Assembly (NCBI RefSeq): GCF_013761175.1
Contig: NZ_JACDUR010000002.1
Span: 62,001 to 126,000 of the forward strand
Source: Nonomuraea soli
GTDB taxonomy: Bacteria > Actinomycetota > Actinomycetes > Streptosporangiales > Streptosporangiaceae
DNA: 64,000 bases
Direction: 5' to 3'
Below are positions 44,606 to 54,000 of the stretch, piece after piece (position 1 is the first letter of the stretch; each line of letters starts with the position of its first letter). The notes below the pieces were generated by a model, which was not told the origin of the DNA, ran no database searches, and saw only the letters and a program-made list of their open reading frames with translations. The position numbers were made by a program, and so were the translations under genes.

Positions 44606-45549
44606 TGAGAATGCTGATCGTGGTCCTGCTGATCGTGCTCGCCGGATGCGCGCGGGCACCGGACACGACGCTGAAGCCGTGGCCGCCGCAGGTGGCCTAC
44701 GCTCCGCTGCGCCATCCGTTCAAGGGCGCCGACCTCCATCGCGACACCGACAGTGCGGCCATGCGATACCGGCTGGCCAACGGCGCGGCATGGCTGGCGC
44801 CGATCACCGGGCGCCCGCAGGCACGCTGGATCAACGGCCCGGCCGACCTGGAACCGCTGCGCGCCGTCGCCGCGCAGGCACGCCTGCAAAGGACGCTGCC
44901 GGTGCTGGTCGCGTACTACCTGCCCCACCGCGGGTGCGCCAAGGACCAGGGCGCCCGCGGCGAGGCGGCCTACCAGCGCTACATCGGGCGCCTCATCAGG
45001 CTGCTCGGCGCCACCCACGCGGCGATCATCATGGAACCCGACGCCGTCGCCGCCGACTGCTTCACCCGCGAGCGGGGCACGCTGATCGCCGCGAGCGTGC
45101 GGCGCCTGGCCGAGGCGGGCCACCACGTCTACATCGACGCCGGGCACAGCGCCTGGCGCACCACGGGCGAGACGGCCGAGCGCCTGCTGGCCTCGGGCAT
45201 CCAGCACGCCGAGGGATTCGCGGTCAACGTCTCCAACCGGCAGACCACCGACGACAGCTACCGGTGGGGCAGGGAGCTGTCCAGCCTCGTCGGCGGGCGC
45301 GAGTTCGTCATCGACACCTCGCGCAACGGGCTGGGGCCGCCGCCGGAGAACGAGTGGTGCAATCCGCGCCGCCAGGCGCTCGGGCAGGAGCCGACGACCG
45401 AGGTGGTGGCGCCGGGGCTGGCCGCGCTGCTGTGGATCAAGCGGCCGGGGGAGTCGGACGGTATCTGCGGCGGTGAGGACACCTACCTGTTCTCGCCCCG
45501 GCAGGCGCGGCTGCTCATCGACAACGCGGAGTCCTCCGGGGTGCGGTGA
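44605..45549 (+). CDS. GH6 family glycosidase lipoprotein (314 aa)
   Basis: This is an endoglucanase or cellobiohydrolase-type enzyme. The lipobox LAGC near residue 15 marks it as a membrane-anchored lipoprotein. The GH6 core has the acid Asp in IIMEPDAVAADC, VYIDAGHSAW, FVIDTSRNGLGPPPE, and the C-terminal LLWIKRPGESDG. No cellulose-binding domain is attached. ATG at 44605 overlaps the upstream stop by one base. With a cellulose-synthase-like gene two genes upstream, a role in trimming a self-made beta-glucan is more likely than biomass digestion. Confidence 0.92.
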   Translation: MRMLIVVLLIVLAGCARAPDTTLKPWPPQVAYAPLRHPFKGADLHRDTDSAAMRYRLANGAAWLAPITGRPQARWINGPADLEPLRAVAAQARLQRTLPVLVAYYLPHRGCAKDQGARGEAAYQRYIGRLIRLLGATHAAIIMEPDAVAADCFTRERGTLIAASVRRLAEAGHHVYIDAGHSAWRTTGETAERLLASGIQHAEGFAVNVSNRQTTDDSYRWGRELSSLVGGREFVIDTSRNGLGPPPENEWCNPRRQALGQEPTTEVVAPGLAALLWIKRPGESDGICGGEDTYLFSPRQARLLIDNAESSGVR

Positions 45550-45574
45550 GCTCCTGGCGCCGGCGAATCGTCCG

Positions 45575-45847
45575 TCAGCTCGCGCCCAGGTGCTCGGTGA
45601 GCGTCGCCCGCACCAGCTCGATGAGGTCACCGGCGGTGAGCTGGTGGTGGAGGGCCTGCAGGTCGATCTCGACGCCGAACGCGCCCTCGAGGGCGACCAG
45701 AGCCTCCAGAATGGCCACGCTGTCCCAGTCGTAGGCACCCAGCAGCGGCTCCTCGACCAGCGCGTCCGGCGTGGTCTCCAGGACGCCGCTGAGGATCTCG
45801 ACAACGGTGGTGGCGGTGGCGTCCATGTGGAACGAGGTCGTGGTCAT
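45575..45847 (-). CDS. Acyl carrier protein (90 aa)
   Basis: This is a small acidic carrier with the phosphopantetheine attachment Ser in YDWDSVAILEALV. The stop of the upstream FkbH-like gene overlaps its ATG by 4 bases (45844-45847). It is the last gene of the KASIII-FkbH-ACP operon and converges on the GH6 gene. It is likely the carrier loaded by the FkbH-like protein. Confidence 0.93.
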   Translation of the reverse strand: MTTTSFHMDATATTVVEILSGVLETTPDALVEEPLLGAYDWDSVAILEALVALEGAFGVEIDLQALHHQLTAGDLIELVRATLTEHLGAS

Positions 45848-47712
45848 AGGGAGTTCTCCTGATCATCGGTAGAGGGAAGGGCAATCCAGGCGGGGGCGAC
45901 CGGCGGACGGCCGGCGAGTTCGACGGAGAAGGTCCGGGTGCCGTCCTCCTCCTCGGAGAGCGGCGTCATACCGGCCCGCTCCCACGTGTCGGCCGCGACC
46001 GAGTTCTTGGCCGACAGCACGAACGAGGCGACGACCCGGGCGGCGCCCGCCTCCGCCGCACGATCGAACAGCCAGTCCGTGATCGCAAGCTCCACTCCAC
46101 GACCCAGGACCCGGCAGCTCAGCACCAGGTTGAGCACCCGCCACTCGTGCGCCTCGCACGCCATCCAGGCGGCACCGACGATGCCCTCGTCGCCGAACCG
46201 GTCGGACACCGAGAACGAGGCGACCAGGTGGTCGGCGGAGTCGAGCATCTCGCCCGTCGCGATCTCGTCGAATCGCACGCCGGTGAGGTTGAACTGGTTG
46301 GTGCGGGCGGCCAGCTGGGCGATGCGAGCCGTGGTGAAGGGCGTGGCCAGGGCGGGGGTCAGGGTGATGCCGAGGGCCCGGAGGTAGTCCTCCGAGGAGC
46401 TGAACGCCCCCGAGTAGTCCTTTCGCAGGGCCCGCGACCTGTAGAGGTCGGCCCTCTGGTGGTCGGTCGCCGTCAGCTCCGGCACGTCGAACCAGCCCTG
46501 CTGCAGCAGCCGCTCGATCAGGTGAGCCGGATCGCCGTCGGCGGGAACCACCGCCACCTGGGGCAGTTCGGAGGCGACGTGCTCCCGCTCGTACGGGGAG
46601 TCGTCCATGAAGACGAAGGAATCGATGCCCAGTCCCAGGGAGTCGGCGGCCCGGCTGAGATTGCCCGCCTTCGGGTCCCAGTTCGCGGCCAGCACCGAGA
46701 ACGTGTCAGGCCGCAGCACGGCGTCCGGATGGCCGCAGAGCATCTCCTCGACCAGGGAGGCGTCGTTCTTGCTGGCCAGGACCAGCACCACGCCCTGCTC
46801 GCGCAGGCCGCAGGCCGTCTGCTGCAGCTCCTTGTAGGCCTTGCCGGGGTAAAGGCCGCCCAGCTTCACCCCATGGGCGCCGTCCTCGCCGAGGACCCCG
46901 CCCCACAGCGTGTTGTCCGCGTCCAGGGCCAGGACCTTGCGCGACAGCCCGCACTGCGCCTGGAGCACGCGGCGCGTCTCCTGAGCGAGAAGCAGCAGGG
47001 CGGCGTCGGTGTACGGCAGGTCGGCGTACGAGTGCAGCCGCCGGTCCCGGGCGGTCGCCGCCTCCAGAGCCAGCAGCCCCGCCAGATCCGCGACGGCCAG
47101 TTGCGGCTCCGTTGCCGCCAGCCCCAGCAGGTCGGCGTTGAGCCGGTGCCACGCCTGCGCCAGCAGAGCCCGATCGCGGACCGCGATGAAGGAGTCCCGT
47201 ACCGAGCGGGACAGCGGCACGGTGTTCAGGATCAGGGTGGCGGAGGTGCGCTCGGCCGCTCCGGCGAGCAGCCCGCACAGCTCGTCCAGCCTGGTCTCGA
47301 TGTGGGCGACGACCTCCTTGACCGGCATGCCCTGGGGGACGGCCGGCAGGAAGAACTCCTGCGAGAGCATGCACAACACCGCGTCGGGCCGCTCCTCCTG
47401 GAAGGCGCCGACGGCCAGCTCCATCTCGAACCGGCCGTACTCTCCCACCTGGATGCGCGGGGCCAGCCCGGACGAGACCAGGGTGGCGCGAAGCAGGTCG
47501 GGCAGGGCGCCCAGGGTCCCGGTGCCCAGAACCGAGAGCCGGACGGCCCGCAGGCCGGAGGCTTCCGGATCCAGGGACCTCAGCGCCGCGCCCACCCGGC
47601 GCAACAGGGTGGGATCCCTTTCGACGGCAAGGGCCAGCCGCACGGCGGGATCCGGCGCCCGGCCCCCTGCCACCGCGGAGCGGACCGCCTCGATCAACTG
47701 AGTGGCGTTCAT
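45844..47712 (-). CDS. FkbH-like HAD-IIIC protein with C-terminal GNAT-like domain (622 aa)
   Basis: FkbH-like proteins load a three-carbon glyceryl unit from 1,3-bisphosphoglycerate onto a carrier protein. The HAD motif is VLALDADNTLWGGVLGEDG at about residue 260, followed by LVLASKNDASLVEE and VFMDDSPYEREHV. The first 240 residues resemble an SGNH-like domain. The last 150 (LNLVLSCRVLGRGVELAITD and SAKNSVAADTWERAGM) resemble a GNAT fold. ATG at 47712 follows GAGGA. Neighbours are a KASIII-like gene upstream and an ACP gene downstream. Glyceryl transfer is inferred from the family. Confidence 0.9.
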   Translation of the reverse strand: MNATQLIEAVRSAVAGGRAPDPAVRLALAVERDPTLLRRVGAALRSLDPEASGLRAVRLSVLGTGTLGALPDLLRATLVSSGLAPRIQVGEYGRFEMELAVGAFQEERPDAVLCMLSQEFFLPAVPQGMPVKEVVAHIETRLDELCGLLAGAAERTSATLILNTVPLSRSVRDSFIAVRDRALLAQAWHRLNADLLGLAATEPQLAVADLAGLLALEAATARDRRLHSYADLPYTDAALLLLAQETRRVLQAQCGLSRKVLALDADNTLWGGVLGEDGAHGVKLGGLYPGKAYKELQQTACGLREQGVVLVLASKNDASLVEEMLCGHPDAVLRPDTFSVLAANWDPKAGNLSRAADSLGLGIDSFVFMDDSPYEREHVASELPQVAVVPADGDPAHLIERLLQQGWFDVPELTATDHQRADLYRSRALRKDYSGAFSSSEDYLRALGITLTPALATPFTTARIAQLAARTNQFNLTGVRFDEIATGEMLDSADHLVASFSVSDRFGDEGIVGAAWMACEAHEWRVLNLVLSCRVLGRGVELAITDWLFDRAAEAGAARVVASFVLSAKNSVAADTWERAGMTPLSEEEDGTRTFSVELAGRPPVAPAWIALPSTDDQENSL

Positions 47713-47732
47713 GATGGTGTCCTCGCCACCCA

Positions 47733-48749
47733 TCAGATCCGGACGAGGGAGCAGTGCCAGCGCATGCCGCTGGCGATGCCGCACAACGCCACCAGGTCGC
47801 CCTTGCCGACCTCACCACGCTCCAGGTGCTCGCCGAGCGAGATCAGCTGGTCGGCGACGCCCATGTGCCCGTGAAGGGCGGACAGCGCGGCGTTGGTGCG
47901 CTCGACCGGGATCTGCAGGGCGTTGGCCATCGCCTGCATGGAGGACTGGTTGTCGTTGATGTAGATCACCCGGGCCAGGTCGGCGCGCTTGACGCCGGCC
48001 CGGCGGCAGGCGTCGTCGACGACCTGCACCACACGCTCCTCCAGAACGCCCACGAAGGCCACCAGCCGCTTGGGGTTGCGGCCGAAATGGTTCTGCACGC
48101 GCAGCATGCCGTTCGGCGCGGTCCTGCTGTCCCAGCCCGCCGGGGGGAGCGGGGCGACGCTTCCGCCGTATTCACTGCGGAAGAAGTCGCACAGATCGGG
48201 GTCGGTGATCTGCGAGGTGGCCAGCCAGCGGTTGCCTTCGTGGCCACGCTTGAGAATCACCGCCACAGCCGCGTCGCTGTGCACCGAATCGTTGACGGTC
48301 ATGCGGTTGCGATGGAACTCGCTCGTACGGTGCACCGCGACGAAGAGGATGTTGTCCAGCTCCGGCTGAACGGCCAGCTGACCGGCGATCAACCCCAGGC
48401 CCGTGACACCCGACGCGCAGCCCTCGCTCAACAGGAGCGTCTGGATCGGCGGAGTACGCAGCTCACGGGCCAGCGCCGCCGAGGAGTCCCAGTGCGGGTA
48501 CTCCGGCTGATCCGAGTAGGCGTACACGACCATGCCCAGCTCGTCCGCCGTCATGCCCGCCCGCTTGAGCGCATCCTCGGCCGCCTGCGCGGCGAGCTGG
48601 ACGGCGTGAACATCCTTGGGCGCGCGGTGGAAGCTGGTGTAGCCCCACCTCATAATGCGCGCCGGGTCCGGCACATAGTCGGCCGCGACAGACGCGACCT
48701 CCTGCGTCTCACCGAATGCGTAGCCGAATTCGGCTATTCCGAAACTCAT
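47733..48749 (-). CDS. KASIII-like ketosynthase/acyltransferase with altered active site (338 aa)
   Basis: The fold and length match FabH-type enzymes. The nucleophile Cys is near residue 111 in LLSEGCASGVTG. Aligned without gaps to E. coli FabH, the position of its catalytic His (PHQAN) is Asn here (INDNQ). The position of its Asn (HGN) is His here (HGHMG). KASIII relatives in secondary metabolism often carry GHMG-like strings and act as acyltransferases. ATG at 48749 follows AAGGAGAG. It precedes the FkbH and ACP genes, so it may condense a starter with a carrier-bound unit. The frame stays open upstream to GTG 49016. Confidence 0.88.
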   Translation of the reverse strand: MSFGIAEFGYAFGETQEVASVAADYVPDPARIMRWGYTSFHRAPKDVHAVQLAAQAAEDALKRAGMTADELGMVVYAYSDQPEYPHWDSSAALARELRTPPIQTLLLSEGCASGVTGLGLIAGQLAVQPELDNILFVAVHRTSEFHRNRMTVNDSVHSDAAVAVILKRGHEGNRWLATSQITDPDLCDFFRSEYGGSVAPLPPAGWDSRTAPNGMLRVQNHFGRNPKRLVAFVGVLEERVVQVVDDACRRAGVKRADLARVIYINDNQSSMQAMANALQIPVERTNAALSALHGHMGVADQLISLGEHLERGEVGKGDLVALCGIASGMRWHCSLVRI

Positions 48750-49294
48750 GGGACTCTCCTTCTCTGGGACGAGTGCTGTGAGAGTGCGCAATTGGCGATC
48801 ATGGCGGGTCGGCGCGGTCGCCCAGGCGGCGAAGCTCCCTACCTCGAAGAGCGGATCCAGGCGTTCACGAACGGTGTGCCTGCCCTCGGCATGCCGTCCC
48901 TCGGCGGCCCGCCGCCTGTCATCCCCGTGTGCCTGACCTTTGATCATTCCGAGTCCGGCGATTCTTCCCCGTAAGGTCAGAGCAGTTTTCCAGCTGTGTT
49001 CCGTGGTCAGAGTCACGTCGCCGCATTTCCTCTCGGCAATAATGCAAGGAAGCCGATGAACTCAACGCGCCTGCTCTTTTCAGTTCCTCATTCCAACCCA
49101 CGGGGTTGTGCGTTAGCTACTGCGATCGGCCCCTAAATGCCAGGCTTAATCGCTCCTACGGGCGCCCCTATCCCGCCCCGATAGGCGGTTCGCCCACTCC
49201 CGCAGTGAGGAGGGGATCGGCTGGGGTGGGTGCACGCTCGCCATGGCAGCCTGAGCCGCCCGCCAAGCCGGTGATCGGGTTTCTGGCCGCAGCG
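48750..49294. other. 545-base leader region upstream of the KASIII operon
   Basis: This stretch holds no convincing complete gene. It contains the carboxylase-like remnant at 48822-48932 and a stretch of lower GC around 48960-49140 that probably includes the KASIII promoter. A CCTATC/GATAGG hairpin around 49168-49186 lies after the kinase stop codon at 49295. The AT-richer part stands out against the rest of the window. Confidence 0.6.
48822..48932 (-). pseudogene. Remnant resembling the N-terminus of an acyl-CoA carboxylase beta subunit
   Basis: In the frame of the KASIII gene, 73 bases and more upstream of its start, the translation reads DRRRAAEGRHAEGRHTV then RERLDPLFEVGSFAAW. Carboxyltransferase beta subunits open with nearly the same pattern (HARGKLTARERIDLLLDPGSF). 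The match stops after the Trp, and the rest of a carboxylase is absent. There is no stop codon between it and the KASIII ATG. I infer a deletion remnant; a genuine N-terminal extension of the KASIII is the alternative. Confidence 0.45.
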
Positions 49295-50989
49295 CTAGCC
49301 CTTGCGGCCCTTGCCCTTGCCGTTGCCGTGTCCCTGGGCGTGGCCCCAGGCCTTGCCGTTGGGGGCCTTGACCTTGGGCGTCTTGACCTTGGGTGTCGTG
49401 ACCTTGGGCATCGTGACCTTGGGTGTTTTGGCCTTGGGGTGCTTGACCGTGGTCGTGCCGCCCGTCGACCGGACCGTCCTGTCGGGGGTGGCCTCCGACC
49501 TGCGCACGGGGTCCAGCCGACGTACGCCGGGGTCCACCTCGGCGACCGCCGCCGGCGGCGGGTCTGAGGGGCGCACGGCCATCGGTCCGTGCGCGGCCCG
49601 GTCGTCGGACATCACCGCGGCGGCGGCGAACGCGGCGGCGAGGATCAGGATCGTCGCCGCCACATGCAGCGCCCGCCCCCGCGACCGCCCACCCCGCGAC
49701 CTCCCACCCCGCGCAGGGACCGGCGCCGAAGCGGGCGCGGTCACGCCGGCTCCATCGCCCCCGGCTCCGGCGCCCCTGGAGTCGGTGGCGTCGGTTCCGG
49801 TGCCTCTGCGTCCGGTGGCCCGAGGTGCGGTGGCTCCGGTCCCGGCCGCCCCGGCGCCGGCGCTCCCGGCTCCGGTGGCCCTGGGGTCGGTGGCCCGGGG
49901 CCCGGTGGCTCCGGTTCCGGCCGCCCCGGCCCCGGCGCTCCCGGCCCCGGTGCTCCCGGCTCCGGTGACGTCGGCTTCGGGCTCGCCTGATCCGGGGAGG
50001 CCCGTGTCGATCATGCCCGTTTCGATCAGGGCCGCCGCGGCCGGATCGGTCACGGCCGGGCCGGTTCCGATCACGGCCGGGTCGTTCCCGGTGGCGGCCC
50101 CAGCCGTCCCGGCAGCGGTCCCGGCGGCGGTCCCGCCAGCGGTCTCGGCGGTCCCGGTGGTGGCGGTCCCGGTGGCGATCCCGGTAACGCCCGGTTCCTG
50201 CCAGCGGATCCTGGCCCGTAGCAGCAGGTCGCGCGTCTCGGCGAGGTCCGGCCGGGCGGCCGGTTGCTTGCGGAGCAGGGCCGTGATGGCCTCCTCCAGC
50301 TCGCCCGCCCGCCGGCACGGCAGCGGCGGATCGTGCACCACGGCGACCAGGGTGGCCATCCCGTTGGCCCGCGCGAACGGCTGCCTGCCCTCCACGGCCG
50401 TGTAGAGGGTGGCGCCCAGCGACCACAGGTCGCCGGCAGGCCCGGAGGCGGCGCCGGTGGCTCGTTCGGGGGCGATGAAGGCGGGTGTGCCGAGCACCAC
50501 GTCGGTCTGCGTCAGCTCGCCGTCGTCGCCCAGGGAGGCGGCGATGCCGAAGTCGGTCAGCACCGCCCCTCCGCCCTCGGGCAGCAGGATGTTGTCGGGC
50601 TTGACGTCCCTGTGCACGATGCCCGCCTCGTGCGCGGCCTGGAGCGCGGCCAGCACGTCGAGGCCGACCGCGGCGACCCTGCTGGGCGGCAGCGGGCCGT
50701 CTTCGGCGATGACCCGCCCGAGCGTGCGCGCGTGGATCAGCCGCATGACGATCCACAGCCGTTCGGCCTCGCGCACCATGTCGTAGACGGCGGCGATGTT
50801 CGGGTGGTCGAGCCGGGCGGCCAGCCGGGCCTCCCGCTCGGTCCTGCGAAGGCGGACGGCGCTGCCGGCGACCTCCTTGATCGCCACCTCGCGGTCGAGG
50901 AGCTCGTCGTGAGCGTGCCACACGGTCCCCATCCCGCCACGACCCAGCTCGGACATCAGGCGGTAGCGCCCCGCGAGCATCTGTGACAT
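49295..50989 (-). CDS. Transmembrane Ser/Thr protein kinase with Lys-rich external tail (564 aa)
   Basis: Residues about 8-270 form a Hanks-type kinase. It has the Gly loop LGRGGMGTVW, Lys in VAIKEV, catalytic HRDVKPDN, TDFG and APERA. A long Ala/Gly/Thr-rich linker with internal repeats leads to one membrane helix at about 440-460. The outer tail of about 100 residues ends in repeats of TPKV(K/T) and a Gly/Lys-rich end, encoded by 15-bp DNA repeats. ATG at 50989 follows GGAGG. It diverges from a SARP regulator 73 bases away, an AfsK/AfsR-like pairing. Confidence 0.93.
   Translation of the reverse strand: MSQMLAGRYRLMSELGRGGMGTVWHAHDELLDREVAIKEVAGSAVRLRRTEREARLAARLDHPNIAAVYDMVREAERLWIVMRLIHARTLGRVIAEDGPLPPSRVAAVGLDVLAALQAAHEAGIVHRDVKPDNILLPEGGGAVLTDFGIAASLGDDGELTQTDVVLGTPAFIAPERATGAASGPAGDLWSLGATLYTAVEGRQPFARANGMATLVAVVHDPPLPCRRAGELEEAITALLRKQPAARPDLAETRDLLLRARIRWQEPGVTGIATGTATTGTAETAGGTAAGTAAGTAGAATGNDPAVIGTGPAVTDPAAAALIETGMIDTGLPGSGEPEADVTGAGSTGAGSAGAGAAGTGATGPRATDPRATGAGSAGAGAAGTGATAPRATGRRGTGTDATDSRGAGAGGDGAGVTAPASAPVPARGGRSRGGRSRGRALHVAATILILAAAFAAAAVMSDDRAAHGPMAVRPSDPPPAAVAEVDPGVRRLDPVRRSEATPDRTVRSTGGTTTVKHPKAKTPKVTMPKVTTPKVKTPKVKAPNGKAWGHAQGHGNGKGKGRKG
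49358..49447. repeat. 15-bp tandem repeats encoding the TPKV kinase tail
   Basis: On the plus strand, units starting CCTTGGG recur about every 15 bases through this stretch. The copies differ mainly at third codon positions, so the protein repeat is kept while the DNA has diverged. Each unit adds five residues (K-x-P-K-V pattern). Confidence 0.75.
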
Positions 50990-51062
50990 GCGGCCTCCGC
51001 TACCCGGGGACGTGGCGTCCATGCGGGTGGCGGCCGGTGGGAGGTTCTGGCACGCTGCCCCT

Positions 51063-54000
51063 GTGCGAATTGCCGTCCTTGGTCCGGTTGAGGCGCAAGC
51101 GGACGACACGACGCCCGTCGACGTCTCAGCGGGGCGGTTACGCACGCTGCTGGCCCGGCTGGCTCTGGCGGGCGGGCGTCCGGTCTCGGCCGAGACCCTG
51201 ATCGACGACCTGTGGGACGACGATCCGCCGGGTGGCGCGGGGGCCGCGCTTCAGGGGCTGGTCTCGCGGCTGCGCAAGGTCCTGGGCGGGGCCGGGAGCG
51301 TGGAACTGGTGGCGGCCGGCTACCGGCTGCCGATCGGCGACGGCGACGTCGACGCCCGCCGTTTCGAGGAGCTGGCCGCCAAGGGCAGGCGCGAGCTGGC
51401 CGCGGGCCGCTGCGGCGAGGCCCTGGCGTTGCTCGACGCGGCCCTGGCCCTGTGGCGCGGGAGGGCGCTGGCCGACGTGCCGGCCGCCTTCGCCCGCAAC
51501 GCCGCCACCAAGCTGGAGCAGGAGCGGCTCGCGGCGGCGGAGGACAGGTTCGAGGCGAAGCTGCGGCTGGGACGGCACGCCGAGATGCTGGCCGACCTCG
51601 GCGCGACGGCCGCGGAGCACCCGTTGCGCGAGCGCCTGGCCGAGCTGTTGATGCGGGCGCTGGCGGCGGCGGGACGGCAGTCGGAGGCGCTGGCGGCGTT
51701 CGAGGAGATCCGCGCAAGGCTCGGCGACGAGCTCGGCGTCGACCCGTCGTCCGATCTGCGGGCGACGCATCTGGCGCTGCTGCGCGGCGAGCTGGACCGC
51801 CCCGCGACGGTCGGCGCGGCCGCCCATGCCAACCGGCTGCCCGCCCGGCTGACCAGCTTCGTCGGCAGGAAACGCGAGCTCGGCCAGATCGGCAGGCTGC
51901 TGGCGGACTCGCGGCTGGTGACCGTCGTGGGTCCCGGCGGCGCGGGCAAGACCAGGCTGGCTCTGGAGGCCGCCGACCGCGAGCCCAGGCGGGTGTGGTT
52001 CGTGCAGCTGGCGGGCGTGCCCGGCTCCGCCTCGCTCGCCGAGGCGGTCCTCGGCATCCTGGCCACGACGTACGGCGACGCGGAGTCGGGCCGGAGCGAG
52101 CCCGTCGCCCGCCTCGCGGAACGGCTCGACGCGGGCGACGCGGTACTCGTGCTCGACAACTGCGAGCACGTGGTCGAGGCCGCCGCCGAGCTGGCCGAGC
52201 GGCTGCTGACCCGGCTGCCGCAGCTGAGAATCCTGGCCACCAGCCGCGAGCCCCTGGCGATCACCGGCGAGACGTTGTGCCATCTCGGCCCGCTGGAGCT
52301 GCCCTCCGACGAGGTGGTCGATACCGACGCGGTCCGCCTGTTCCTCGACCGTGCCACGAGCGTGCGGCCGGAGTTCGTGCTGGACGGTTCCACCACCCCG
52401 GCCGTGGTGGAGATCTGCCGCAGGCTGGACGGCATGCCGCTGGCCCTGGAGCTGGCGGCGGCGCGGTTGCGGGCAATGCGGGTGGAGGAGATCGCGCGGC
52501 GTCTTGACGACAGGTTCCGGCTGCTGACCTCGGGGAGCAGGACCGCGCTTCCGCGCCAGCGCACCCTGCTGGCCGTGGTGGAGTGGAGCTGGGATCTGCT
52601 GGGCGAGCCGGAGCGGGTCCTGGCGCGCAGGCTGTCGGCCTTTCCCGGCGGGGCGCGCCTCGAGGCGCTGGAGGCGGTGTGCGCCGACGGCTGCCTGCCT
52701 TCCTCCGACGTCGTCGACGTGATCGGCTCCCTGGTGGAGAAGTCGATCGTGCAGCAGTCCGGCGACCGCTACCAGATGCTGGAGACGATCCGCGCCTACG
52801 CGGCCGCGCGGCTGGCGGAGGCCGAGGAGGAGACGCCCGCGCGTTTCTCCGCCTACTTCCTGGCGCTGGCGGAGGAGCACGAGCCGCTGCTGCGGACCGG
52901 CGACCAGTTGCGCGCCATCGCGCTGTTCGACGCCGAGCACGACAACCTGGCGTTCGGCCTGCGCGCCGCGCTCGACACGGCCGACGTCCCGGCGGCGACG
53001 CGGTTCGTCAGGGCGATGCTGTGGTACTGGGGGCTCAAGGGTATGACGGCCCAGTTCAGTTCCTCGATCACCGAGGTGCTCAGGTTCGGCGAGGCGCTGC
53101 CCGTCCAGGTGCACGCCGCTTTCAGCGTGGCGCTGGGCGTGGGCGGCGAGCTGCGGGAGCTCGGCGACGACGACGCCGCGCCGCTGACCCAGACCTTCCA
53201 CCCGGCGCTGCCGATGTTCCACATGGCCAGGCTGGCCCGCCGGGAGGACCAGGAACGTCACCTGACCGAGGCGATGCGCTCGCCTGACCTCTGGGTCAAG
53301 GCCAGCACCCTCATCGCCCTGGACGAGATCCGCGTCAACCAGGGCGACCCCTGGTCGGGGGTCGAGGACCGGCGCGAGGCGCTGCGCCTGTTCGAGGCGG
53401 TGGGTGACCGGTGGGGGATGGTGATGTGCCTGATGCGCATCAGCAGCGAGCACTCCCTGCGCGGGGAGCACCTGGAGTCGCTGGCCGCGGCCGAGCGCGC
53501 CGTCGTGGCCGCGGCCGAGCTGGGCACCGAGATGCACCAGCTCTGGAGCAGGCTCAGGCTCGCGCGGGCGCGGATGAACTGCGGCGATCTGGAGGGGGCG
53601 CTGAGCGACCTGCACGCCGCGTTGCGGCAGGCCAGGGAGCGCGGGCACCGCCGTACGGAGACCAACCTGTGGGCGTGGGTGTCGATCGCGCATCGCCTGG
53701 GCGGCGACGTGGCCGAGGCCGAGGCGGATCTGGACCGCATGGAGGCGCTGGCCGCGAGGCTGCCGTCGTTCGAGGGCCTGCCCAGCGACGCGGTCGCGGG
53801 ATTTCGCATGTGCAACAGGCTCGTGCTGGGCCAGGCGCAGGCCGCGCGGGCGCTGCTGCCGCAGGTGGTGCCGCCGCTGTTCGCCCAGGCCCAGGCGAAC
53901 GGCCTGGGCTGGGGGGCGGAACTCGTCGCGTGGCTGCTGCGACTGGAGGGCGACCCCGCCGGAGCGGCGACCTGGCTGGGCGTGAGCGAGGTCGTCCGAG

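Noticed and set aside
48919..49101. 60-codon minus-strand frame upstream of the KASIII gene
   Set aside because: No ribosome binding site, no recognisable motif, and it overlaps the better supported carboxylase-like frame.
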